NCBI GenBank assembly: GCA_937967705.1
Contig: CALCJG010000287.1
Span: forward strand, 1-5,056
DNA from: an uncultured Spirochaetia bacterium
GTDB taxonomy: Bacteria > Spirochaetota > UBA4802 > JAGODF01
Reading direction: 5' to 3'
DNA: 5,056 nucleotides
The position numbers and the translations under genes are program-made. This document shows positions 1 through 5,056 of the stretch, piece after piece; within the stretch, counting starts at the first letter, position 1, and every line of letters starts with the position of its first letter. The notes under the pieces are model-generated. The model saw only the letters and a list, made by a program, of their open reading frames with translations, ran no database searches and was not told where the DNA came from.

Positions 1-882
1 ATTGTCCAGAGCTACGTTCAGATTGGCCTTGATGACCCGGGATAGTCCGGAGTCCCGCTCGCAGAGGATGGGATTGCGGTTGTGGGGCATGGCAGATGAC
101 CCCTTCTGCCCCTTCTGGAAGGGCTCTTCCGCTTCCCGCACTTCTGTGCGCTGAAGATGCCGCAGCTCAGTGGCAAGCTTGTCCAGTGTGCCCGCGGTTA
201 TGGCCAGAACGGCCATGAACTCGGCATGGCGGTCCCGCTGAATGACCTGTGTGGCGATGGGTTCCTGATGCAGCCCCAGGCTCTGACAGACAAGTTCCTC
301 CACCCGGGGGGACACGTTGCTGAAGGTACCCACGGCACCGGAGAGTTTGCCATAGGAGATGTTCTCGATGGCCCGCAGCATCCGCTCCCTGTCTCGCCGG
401 AACTCTGTGAAGTAGAGGGCCATCTTCATTCCGAAGGTGGTCGGTTCGGCGTGGACCCCGTGGGAACGTCCCATGCAGGGGGTATCCTTGTATTTCAGGG
501 CTTGTTTTTTCAGGATGGCTATCAGGGTGTCCAACCCTTTGACGATGATATCCCCGGCCTGCTTCATCTGCAGTGAAAGGGCCGTATCGACGATGTCGCT
601 GGAAGTCAGCCCGTAATGAACGTATCGGCTTGAGGGACCTACATATTCCGCGACTGAAGTGAGGAAGGCAATAACATCGTGATGCACCTGGCTCTCGATC
701 TCTTCGATTCGCTTCACATCGAAGGCGGCCTTTTCCTTTATGGCCGCCAGATCCTCCGCAGGGATGATTCCCAGGGCAGCATGAGCCTCGCAGGCAGCTA
801 TCTCTATATCCAGCCAGATGCGGAACTTGTTTTCCAGCGTCCAGATATCGGCGATCTCTTTACGGGAATATCTCTCAATCAT
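1..882 (-). CDS. purB: Adenylosuccinate lyase, N-terminal 294 residues (3' end outside window)
   Basis: PurB is a cytoplasmic homotetramer of the fumarase/aspartase superfamily. It removes fumarate from SAICAR and from adenylosuccinate, so it acts twice in purine synthesis. Reading the minus strand from the ATG at 880-882 gives MIERYSRKEIADIW and an open frame to base 1. Family motifs seen are HHD (67-69), YVHYGLTSSD (87-96, H89), GRSHGVHAEP (138-147, H141), and the signature loop GSSAMPHNRNP (261-271) followed by E275. These positions coincide with the B. subtilis numbering as I know it. The loop normally reads PHKRNP; here residue 268 is Asn (codon 79-81) instead of Lys. Family members are about 430 residues, so roughly 135 should lie beyond the left edge. 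A GAGAGG ribosome-binding site ends 5 nt before the ATG. The gene is divergent from the lipoprotein gene. Identity is very secure; full activity is uncertain because of residue 268. Confidence 0.96.
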   Translation of the reverse strand, partial: MIERYSRKEIADIWTLENKFRIWLDIEIAACEAHAALGIIPAEDLAAIKEKAAFDVKRIEEIESQVHHDVIAFLTSVAEYVGPSSRYVHYGLTSSDIVDTALSLQMKQAGDIIVKGLDTLIAILKKQALKYKDTPCMGRSHGVHAEPTTFGMKMALYFTEFRRDRERMLRAIENISYGKLSGAVGTFSNVSPRVEELVCQSLGLHQEPIATQVIQRDRHAEFMAVLAITAGTLDKLATELRHLQRTEVREAEEPFQKGQKGSSAMPHNRNPILCERDSGLSRVIKANLNVALDN

Positions 883-897
883 GATGACCTCTCAATA

Positions 898-922
898 CAG
901 AAAATCCGGCCTTTCTTTTCTG
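898..922 (-). repeat. Inverted repeat in the purB leader
   Basis: CAGAAAA and TTTTCTG form perfect 7-bp arms around an 11-nt spacer. The repeat lies immediately upstream of the GAGAGG ribosome-binding site of purB (888-893). The arms are A/T-rich, so the hairpin would be weak. A regulatory role is only a possibility. Confidence 0.35.
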
Positions 923-991
923 TCAACATTCCGCTGGGGGGATTCTCTCACCGGAACACCTCACGTCAGCCCTGCAAAAAAGAAAAGAAAC

Positions 992-1020
992 ATCCTATTT
1001 TTATGCCGACAACTGATCAA
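992..1020 (-). promoter_or_regulatory. Candidate sigma-70 promoter for purB
   Basis: On the minus strand, TTGATC (1020-1015) and TAGGAT (997-992) are separated by 17 bp. Each box matches the consensus at four of six positions. Transcription would begin near 985 and give a leader of about 100 nt before the purB ATG at 882. The match is moderate and no operator for a purine repressor was recognised. Confidence 0.35.
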
Positions 1021-1069
1021 CTATTTTTTACCATGGAGAATAAAATTCCATCGGAATTAAGGAAACCGG

Positions 1070-1098
1070 TTGACATCCCCCCGTTCCTGAACTAATAT
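1070..1098 (+). promoter_or_regulatory. Near-consensus sigma-70 promoter for the lipoprotein gene
   Basis: TTGACA (1070-1075, perfect) and TAATAT (1093-1098, four of six) are separated by exactly 17 bp. Overlapping TATTAT (1096-1101) is an alternative -10 box, but at 20-bp spacing. The start of transcription is expected near 1105, giving a leader of about 47 nt before the ATG at 1152. This is the strongest promoter seen in the window and suggests substantial expression of the small exported protein. Confidence 0.75.
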
Positions 1099-1110
1099 TA
1101 TAAGACGGGC

Positions 1111-1127
1111 TCAGGGGATATCCCTGA
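1111..1127 (+). promoter_or_regulatory. Palindrome in the lipoprotein leader (possible operator or hairpin)
   Basis: TCAGGG and CCCTGA form perfect arms around GATAT. Nested within is the perfect 10-bp palindrome GGGATATCCC (1115-1124). It lies just after the predicted transcription start and before the AGGAG ribosome-binding site at 1141-1145. It could be a repressor site or a short 5' hairpin that stabilises the mRNA. I do not recognise the motif. Confidence 0.4.
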
Positions 1128-1151
1128 TGGTATATTTTTCAGGAGTAAACG

Positions 1152-1574
1152 ATGAAAAGGATAGCCAATTCCATCCTCCCTTTAGTTCTTACCCTTTTTA
1201 TCCCTCTTTTCGCAGGAGGGTGTATCAGCCAGGATGACGGGACCATCACCGTTAAACTGACCGATCCCGGTTCCGTCAACACATCAAGGAACGTATATGT
1301 TTATGCCTTTACGGAGGGCGCCACCTATGACATCACCAAAGCCCTGGCATCGGCGACCTTTACCGTCGGCACGGCGGAAGGAATCCTGAAAAGCGGGTCC
1401 GAAAACAAGAGTTTCACAGGGGGGGAGTATTACGACATCTATATGCATATCGATGCCAACGGGGCAGGAGGGGCTACTCCCAACACCGGGGATTACCGGG
1501 GCAAGAAAACCGAATCCGTTGACGGCGATACGACCGTCAAGTTTACAATTACAGAACTGGTTCCGGAACCCTGA
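1152..1574 (+). CDS. Small predicted lipoprotein of unknown function
   Basis: The 140-residue product starts with a classic export signal: MKR, a hydrophobic core (residues 8-20, LPLVLTLFIPLF region), then AGGC with Cys24. The lipobox is imperfect (Ala at -3, Gly at -2) but the short signal ending in GGC and the polar stretch after it fit signal peptidase II processing. Residue +2 is Ile, not Asp, so outer-membrane sorting would be expected. The mature part alternates hydrophobic and polar residues (TITVKL, VYVYAF, YYDIYMHID, TTVKFTITEL) and has a GDYRG turn, which suggests a single beta-sandwich domain of transthyretin-like or carboxypeptidase-regulatory style. That fold call is inference. 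AGGAG at 1141-1145 lies 6 nt before the ATG. It has its own promoter and terminator, so it is a single-gene unit. No enzymatic motif is visible and the function is unknown. Confidence 0.85.
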   Translation: MKRIANSILPLVLTLFIPLFAGGCISQDDGTITVKLTDPGSVNTSRNVYVYAFTEGATYDITKALASATFTVGTAEGILKSGSENKSFTGGEYYDIYMHIDANGAGGATPNTGDYRGKKTESVDGDTTVKFTITELVPEP

Positions 1575-1618
1575 AGGAAAGCAATCGCCAGGGATTCAAC
1601 AAATGATGCAGATAAGAG

Positions 1619-1641
1619 ACCTCCCCGATTGGAGGTTTTTT
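1619..1641 (+). terminator. Intrinsic terminator of the lipoprotein gene
   Basis: ACCTCC (1619-1624) and GGAGGT (1631-1636) form a perfect 6-bp stem with a 6-nt loop CCGATT, followed by an uninterrupted run of T to 1641. It is 45 bp after the lipoprotein stop codon. Its last base is the final base of the recO stop codon on the opposite strand. Read on the minus strand the hairpin lacks a following T-run, so it should work mainly on plus-strand transcripts. Confidence 0.85.
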
Positions 1642-2405
1642 CATGCCCCCGGGAGTTCGGAAAAGATCAGGTTTTTGGATTTCAACCGCACATGAAAATA
1701 CCCCTCCAGAAAAAGGCAGAGGCTGAAAAGAAGGTTTCGAATCTCTTCGATGGGATAGTGGGCAAGATCGAGATGGGAGAATTTGCCGGTCAGTCCTGTC
1801 GTTAAAAACTCCCGGGACGCCTCCGTCAGGAGCACCCCCCCAATCCTTGAATCCCGATTCTTGAGGCAGTCCGCACACACAGGATGGAGATCGGACTGAT
1901 CGAGGACGAAGAGTCGCCAGTCGTCCTTCCCGCATATGCGGCAGCGGGAAAAATCCGGGACCAGCCCGTGAATCCTGAGAAGATGCATGATAAAAAAGGC
2001 GGAGAAGTGCTCGGCGCTCCCCGGCCGGGAGAGGGCCTCCAGGCCGGCCGCCAGAAGATCATAGACCGCCGGAGAGGCATCCTGATAACCGCTGGTCCGG
2101 TCAACGCACTCCACAGCGAGATAGAGGTGCAGGACCTTCGAAAGATCTTTCCGAATTTCCGGGAATTGTCCGAGAAGCTTGAAATCGTTGACCACATAGA
2201 TCTCACGGTCGGGATGATAATAATAGATCAGGTGGAGAATAGAACCGGGTTCCGCCGCAGAAGGGGGTCTCTTCCTGCTCTTCCTCAGGCCCTTGAATAT
2301 GAAGTTCCTTTTACCGTACTCCCTGGTAAAAATCCTGGCAATTCTGTCCGCCTCCCCTGAAGCGGTGGATGAGAGGACAATACCGCTGCACTTCTGAATC
2401 TCCAT
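1641..2405 (-). CDS. recO: DNA repair protein RecO
   Basis: RecO works with RecR (and RecF) to load RecA onto SSB-coated single-stranded DNA and anneals complementary strands in recombinational gap repair. The 254 residues match the family length. The N-terminal OB-fold is recognisable from CSGIVLSSTASGEADRIARI (6-25), the FT..YGK segment (26-32) and FKGLRKSRKR (37-46). The C-terminal helical part carries two CxxC pairs, C155/C158 and C177/C180, a zinc site present in many bacterial RecO proteins but absent from E. coli. The ATG at 2403-2405 lies 7 bp after the corC-like stop codon. A partial AGGA ribosome-binding site overlaps that stop about 11 nt upstream, so translation is probably coupled. 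It converges on the lipoprotein gene and shares the terminator region with it. Confidence 0.95.
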   Translation of the reverse strand: MEIQKCSGIVLSSTASGEADRIARIFTREYGKRNFIFKGLRKSRKRPPSAAEPGSILHLIYYYHPDREIYVVNDFKLLGQFPEIRKDLSKVLHLYLAVECVDRTSGYQDASPAVYDLLAAGLEALSRPGSAEHFSAFFIMHLLRIHGLVPDFSRCRICGKDDWRLFVLDQSDLHPVCADCLKNRDSRIGGVLLTEASREFLTTGLTGKFSHLDLAHYPIEEIRNLLFSLCLFLEGYFHVRLKSKNLIFSELPGA

Positions 2406-2412
2406 TCGCCCG

Positions 2413-3300
2413 TCATTCCTGTGAGCGCCTGTTACCGATGGTCACGACGATCCTGCTGATCCTGGTCCCCTTGATATCCTTTACCTTGAAGAAAAGGGTG
2501 CCGTAACGGACGGTCTCATTCTTTTTGGGGATTTTACCGAAGAGGTCGAAGACGAAACCGCCTATGGTGTCGAATTCCTCCACGGGCAGCTCCACGGAAA
2601 GCTCCTCGTTGAAATCCGAAAGGGTCATGCGGGAATCCACCTCGAAGACGTTCTTGCCGGTCTTCTCGAATTCCGGCACCGTGTCCTCGTCGAATTCATC
2701 ATTGATATCTCCCACGATTTCCTCGAGGACATCCTCCAGCGTCACTATGCCGCCGAATCCGCCGTATTCGTCTACAGCAATGGCCAGATGGAGCTTGCGT
2801 TTCTTGAATTCCAGGAGCAAGTCATCCAGCAGGATCGTTTCTGGAACGTAATAGGGCTTGTGAAGTATCTTTTTCAACTGAAACTTGCGGGGTTTCTCAT
2901 GAAGGAACTTCAGCAGATCCTTGACATAGAGGATTCCGACGATGTTGTCAAAATTGTTTTCATATACAGGGATTCGGGAATGCCCCGCTTCATGGATGAT
3001 TTTAGCAAGTTTTTTCAGGGTTATCTCGGAGTCGACCATCACCACGTCCACCCGGGGAATCATGATCTCCCGGGCGTTACGCTCGGAAAGCCTTATGATT
3101 CCCCGGACCATCTCCTTCCGGGATTCCTCCAGATTGGCGCATTCCGACAGATCGAAGGGAGGCTTTTCCTCAATCGCCGCCTCCCCATCCCTCCCCCTGC
3201 GGAATAGTTTTCTGACAAAGGCCCGCCAACCTCGGGCATCTCTTTCCGAGTCACTTCGCTCAGACGCCATCAATTCCCCGCTGCTATCTCCTTTCGTCAT
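2413..3300 (-). CDS. CorC/HlyC-type CBS-domain protein (hemolysin family)
   Basis: The protein resembles E. coli CorC/YbeX: 295 residues, soluble, with no DUF21 membrane segment. An acidic-basic leader (1-60) precedes a CBS pair at about 78-135 and 142-200, with REIMIPRVDVV (77-87), HSRIPVY (107-113), GILYVKDLL (122-130) and DEYGGFGGIVTLEDVLEEIV (177-196). A C-terminal CorC/HlyC transporter-associated domain follows at about 212-290 (FDTIGGFVFDLFGKIP at 243-258). CBS pairs usually bind adenine nucleotides; CorC-type proteins are linked to magnesium/cobalt efflux and envelope integrity, but the exact role here is not shown. Many bacteria keep such a gene beside ybeY, era and recO, and recO follows here by 7 bp. 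The outermost ATG (3300) has no ribosome-binding site; Met11 (3270) follows GGGGAATTG and fits the promoter geometry better, so the true product may be 285 residues. Confidence 0.93.
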   Translation of the reverse strand: MTKGDSSGELMASERSDSERDARGWRAFVRKLFRRGRDGEAAIEEKPPFDLSECANLEESRKEMVRGIIRLSERNAREIMIPRVDVVMVDSEITLKKLAKIIHEAGHSRIPVYENNFDNIVGILYVKDLLKFLHEKPRKFQLKKILHKPYYVPETILLDDLLLEFKKRKLHLAIAVDEYGGFGGIVTLEDVLEEIVGDINDEFDEDTVPEFEKTGKNVFEVDSRMTLSDFNEELSVELPVEEFDTIGGFVFDLFGKIPKKNETVRYGTLFFKVKDIKGTRISRIVVTIGNRRSQE

Positions 3301-3310
3301 ATCGGAATCA

Positions 3311-3338
3311 ATTATTTATCCGCTGTTCCGGTTGTCAA
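3311..3338 (-). promoter_or_regulatory. Sigma-70 promoter for the corC-recO operon
   Basis: On the minus strand, TTGACA (3338-3333, perfect) and AATAAT (3316-3311, five of six) are separated by 16 bp. Transcription should begin near 3304. That is only about 4 nt before the ATG at 3300, which argues for the internal start at 3270 unless the mRNA is almost leaderless. The adjacent 3339-3492 gap shows no convincing terminator or gene. Confidence 0.65.
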
Positions 3339-3492
3339 TATTTTTGAAAGGCATGTCCCGTTTTATGCCCCGAAACGCGCCGGGACCGGTTGAGGCAAGG
3401 CCCTTCTGAGGATTGCTGTATGAAAATGAACCGTTCGAGACATGGGATCGGAGACAGCCGGGAGGAGATCCATTCAGTCTGTTTTCATCCGC

Positions 3493-4038
3493 TCATTGCC
3501 AGATTGAGAAGCGTTTGATACTCTCCAGGATGAGGGCTGAGGCTTGGATCGCATCGTTTTTCGAGAGCCCCGCATCGTTATAAAGGGTGTCCGCCATGAA
3601 CTTCCGGAGGGCCATGTAGACGTCCTCGGTTGGAAAGAAGAGGAAAGAGAAATTGTCCCCGATGGAATTCAGTATAGTGAAGGAGGAATGGAGCATGATG
3701 GGCTCTTTGGCGATCATGATCTTTTCCTGCTTGCGGCCTGTCAGGATGTTCAGCTCATCGAAGCGATAGGGTATCTTTTTTTCCTCTTCCCGGTAAACGG
3801 GTTCCATATGCTTCTTGGAATAGGTGGCGGGTTCCACAAGCAAATGGCTGCGATTCCCGTCCGTCTTGAAGGTTAGACCTTCCGGGGTTCGGAATATATC
3901 CTTAACATTGGCATAAGCGGTGATTTCATAGATACAGTAATTCGACTCGGCATCGAAAAACGAGGAAACGATAAAAGCGCCATTGGAGGGCACCTGCTCG
4001 CTCATGTAAGCCTTTAACAGGGACATTGCTTTCGCCAT
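3493..4038 (-). CDS. Hypothetical protein, 181 residues
   Basis: I do not recognise this protein. The ATG at 4036-4038 is preceded by GAGGA with a spacing of about 8 nt (4046-4051 region), which supports the start; Met5 is a less likely alternative. There is no signal peptide or membrane segment, so the product is probably cytoplasmic. The first half (20-75) has beta-like stretches, such as GAFIVSSFF, YCIYEITAYA and SHLLVEP. A charged Lys/Glu-rich middle (76-110, including YREEEKKIPYRFDEL) follows. The last 40 residues look helical (DAIQASALILESIKRFSIW). No catalytic motif, metal ligand cluster or DNA-binding helix-turn-helix is obvious. It stands between the corC-recO operon, which has its own promoter, and the divergent phosphodiesterase gene, so it appears to be transcribed alone. 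The open frame, ribosome-binding site and good codon composition support a real gene. Confidence 0.75.
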   Translation of the reverse strand: MAKAMSLLKAYMSEQVPSNGAFIVSSFFDAESNYCIYEITAYANVKDIFRTPEGLTFKTDGNRSHLLVEPATYSKKHMEPVYREEEKKIPYRFDELNILTGRKQEKIMIAKEPIMLHSSFTILNSIGDNFSFLFFPTEDVYMALRKFMADTLYNDAGLSKNDAIQASALILESIKRFSIWQ

Positions 4039-4079
4039 AAGATTCTTCCTCTACTCTCATGATCATTCCGGCTCCTGCG

Positions 4080-4085
4080 ATTTTA
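4080..4085 (-). promoter_or_regulatory. Possible -10 box for the hypothetical gene
   Basis: TAAAAT on the minus strand (five of six to consensus) lies 41 bp upstream of the ATG at 4038. No good -35 box sits 16-18 bp further upstream, so this is a weak call and would need an activator or another sigma factor. Confidence 0.2.
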
Positions 4086-4103
4086 CCCGAGCCAAATGGA
4101 ATT

Positions 4104-4124
4104 AGCCTTGAAAAAATCAGCCTT
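4104..4124. repeat. Short direct repeat in the divergent intergenic region
   Basis: AGCCTT occurs at 4104-4109 and again at 4119-4124, a 15-bp period, with the second copy running into the palindrome CCTTAAGG (4121-4128). Paired half-sites between divergent genes can be an activator or repressor site, but six bases can recur by chance. Confidence 0.2.
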
Positions 4125-4195
4125 AAGGATTAACTGGTTTGATTATGACACTCGAGAATATGAAAATCAATAAAAAAAACATCAAGGTATAAAAA

Positions 4196-5005
4196 ATGCG
4201 CAAGCCTTTCTTTACACCCGAACCGGTCCTTATTGCACACAGGGGGTATTCCGCAGGATACCCGGAAAACACCTGGCTGGCCTTTCAGAAAGCCATAGAA
4301 CTTCAGGCCGATCTTATCGAAACCGATGTTCATCTCAGCAGCGACGGAATCTATGTGATCAGCCACGACGACTCCCTGGACCGGGTATCCGACGGGACCG
4401 GTAAAATTGCCGACTACACCCTGGAGGAACTCAAACGCTTCGACACCGGTTACCATTTCACCCCCGACGGAGGGGAGACTTATCCCTACAGGGGCAAGGG
4501 ACTTACCTTCATGTCCCTTGAGGAGACCCTCCGGGAATTTCCCAAACAGCGCTTCAACGTGGACCTCAAGGAAAAAAAGCCCTGGCATCTACAGAACTAC
4601 TGCGATGTCATAAAAAGATGCGACGCCGCAGACCGCGTCCTTACCGCCTCCGAGCACACGGCCAACCTCAGGTCCGTTCGGAGGCTTCTGCCTGAAATCG
4701 CAACATCGGCATCCGTCTGGGAGGTGCTGGGGATCTATTTTTTATTCAAAACGGGTTTTCTCTTTCTTAAAAAAAGTTTTATTCCCGACGCCCTTCAGGT
4801 ACCCGAGCGCATCGGCCCCTCCCTGCTGGCAGACCGTTCACTCATACGGCAGCTCCATCAGAGGGGTATGAAGATGCACGTATGGACCATCAACACCGAG
4901 CCGGAAATGAAAAGACTCATCGAAGCCGGCGTGGACGGCATCATGACGGATAATCTGCCGCTATTGATAGAGGCTGTGAAGAAATACGAGAAGCAGAATT
5001 ACTGA
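4196..5005 (+). CDS. Glycerophosphodiester phosphodiesterase (GDPD family)
   Basis: GDPD enzymes hydrolyse glycerophosphodiesters from phospholipid turnover to glycerol 3-phosphate and an alcohol, using a TIM-barrel and a divalent metal. Visible motifs are IAHRG (13-17, catalytic H15 and R16), PENT (23-26), IETDVHLSSDG (41-51, metal ligands E42 and D44), SHDDSLDR (56-63, catalytic H57), FNVDLKEK (120-127), MHVWTINT (227-234) and AGVDGIMTDNLP (244-255). The FNVDLK motif has Asp123 where many members have Glu, a conservative change. The 269-residue length is normal for the cytoplasmic UgpQ-like class, and there is no signal peptide. Residues 178-196 form a hydrophobic, aromatic insert that might touch the membrane. 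The start follows AAGG (4184-4187) by 8 nt, a modest ribosome-binding site. A second gene may begin one base after the stop, suggesting an operon. Confidence 0.94.
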   Translation: MRKPFFTPEPVLIAHRGYSAGYPENTWLAFQKAIELQADLIETDVHLSSDGIYVISHDDSLDRVSDGTGKIADYTLEELKRFDTGYHFTPDGGETYPYRGKGLTFMSLEETLREFPKQRFNVDLKEKKPWHLQNYCDVIKRCDAADRVLTASEHTANLRSVRRLLPEIATSASVWEVLGIYFLFKTGFLFLKKSFIPDALQVPERIGPSLLADRSLIRQLHQRGMKMHVWTINTEPEMKRLIEAGVDGIMTDNLPLLIEAVKKYEKQNY

Positions 5006-5006
5006 G

Positions 5007-5056
5007 ATGGTTCTCTACAGCCGTTTCTTCCTCCGGCTCATCTCCTCCCGAACCCT
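5007..5056 (+). CDS. Possible start of a downstream gene (truncated by the window)
   Basis: An ATG one base after the phosphodiesterase stop codon (TGAGATG) opens a frame that stays open to the right edge, MVLYSRFFLRLISS and two more residues. The arginine- and hydrophobic-rich beginning would fit a membrane or membrane-associated protein, but 16 codons are too few to name it. No strong ribosome-binding site is present, so translation would depend on coupling to the upstream gene. Confidence 0.4.
   Translation, partial: MVLYSRFFLRLISSRT

Noticed and set aside
921..926. TTGACA on the minus strand as a purB -35 box
   Set aside because: No acceptable -10 box lies 16-18 bp away, and transcription would start at or beyond the ribosome-binding site.
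157..1095. Plus-strand open frames at 157-576 and 679-1095
   Set aside because: They run antisense to purB or into its promoter region, have no recognisable protein features, and purB is secure on the other strand.
1453..1695. Plus-strand open frame overlapping the lipoprotein gene end
   Set aside because: It is out of frame with the lipoprotein gene and runs through the terminator; its product is low-complexity and proline/arginine-rich like a shadow frame.
1549..2360. Open frames at 1549-1935 (minus), 1826-2206 (minus) and 1884-2360 (plus)
   Set aside because: All lie in other frames of recO, which is supported along its whole length by family motifs.
2525..3409. Plus-strand open frames at 2525-2851, 2788-3207 and 2942-3409
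   Set aside because: They are antisense to the CBS-domain gene; the Ser/Arg-rich translations are typical of the complementary strand of a coding region.
3439..3475. GGATC/GATCC inverted repeat after the hypothetical gene, considered as a terminator
   Set aside because: The arms are only 5 bp with a long loop and there is no T-run on either side.
3420..3518. A 32-codon plus-strand frame starting MKMNRSRHGIG
   Set aside because: It has no good ribosome-binding site, overlaps the end of the hypothetical gene on the other strand, and is short enough to occur by chance.
4130..4588. Minus-strand open frame opposite the phosphodiesterase gene
   Set aside because: The complete set of GDPD motifs on the plus strand explains this region; the minus frame has no features of its own.
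1..5056. Mobile elements, CRISPR arrays, tRNA or rRNA genes, defence or other novel multi-gene systems
   Set aside because: No terminal inverted repeats, transposase motifs, regularly spaced repeats or structural RNA signatures were found; the genes are mostly ordinary housekeeping families.

Overview
The window looks like ordinary chromosomal DNA of a Gram-negative bacterium of moderate GC content. The gene families (PurB, RecO with a four-cysteine zinc site, a CorC-type CBS protein without membrane domain, a glycerophosphodiester phosphodiesterase) and a predicted outer-membrane lipoprotein would fit a deltaproteobacterial (Desulfobacterota) lineage. That placement is an inference from gene style and order, not from a marker.

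Layout from left to right. Bases 1-882 (minus) hold the first 294 codons of adenylosuccinate lyase, purB, whose C-terminus lies beyond the left edge. A 269-bp divergent intergenic region follows. It carries a candidate purB promoter on the minus strand and a near-consensus sigma-70 promoter on the plus strand. Bases 1152-1574 (plus) encode a small secreted, probably lipid-anchored beta-rich protein of unknown role, closed by a clear intrinsic terminator at 1619-1641. That terminator ends on the stop codon of the convergent recO gene (1641-2405, minus). recO lies 7 bp behind a corC/hlyC-like gene (2413-3300, minus), and the two probably form one operon driven by a promoter at 3311-3338. A 192-bp gap separates them from an unrecognised 181-residue cytoplasmic protein (3493-4038, minus). 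After a 157-bp divergent intergenic region, a glycerophosphodiester phosphodiesterase gene (4196-5005, plus) is followed almost without a gap by the start of another possible gene that runs off the right edge.

The genes do not form a single pathway: purine synthesis (purB), recombinational repair (recO), envelope or ion homeostasis (corC) and phospholipid turnover (GDPD) sit side by side. I see no mobile element, CRISPR array, tRNA, rRNA or phage signature. The most notable point is in PurB. The numbering of the visible catalytic residues matches the Bacillus subtilis enzyme exactly (H68, H89, H141, S262/S263, E275), but the signature-loop lysine 268 reads asparagine. Secondary points are the self-contained lipoprotein unit with a palindrome in its leader, and the corC promoter, which lies so close to the outermost ATG that a start 30 bp downstream is more likely.
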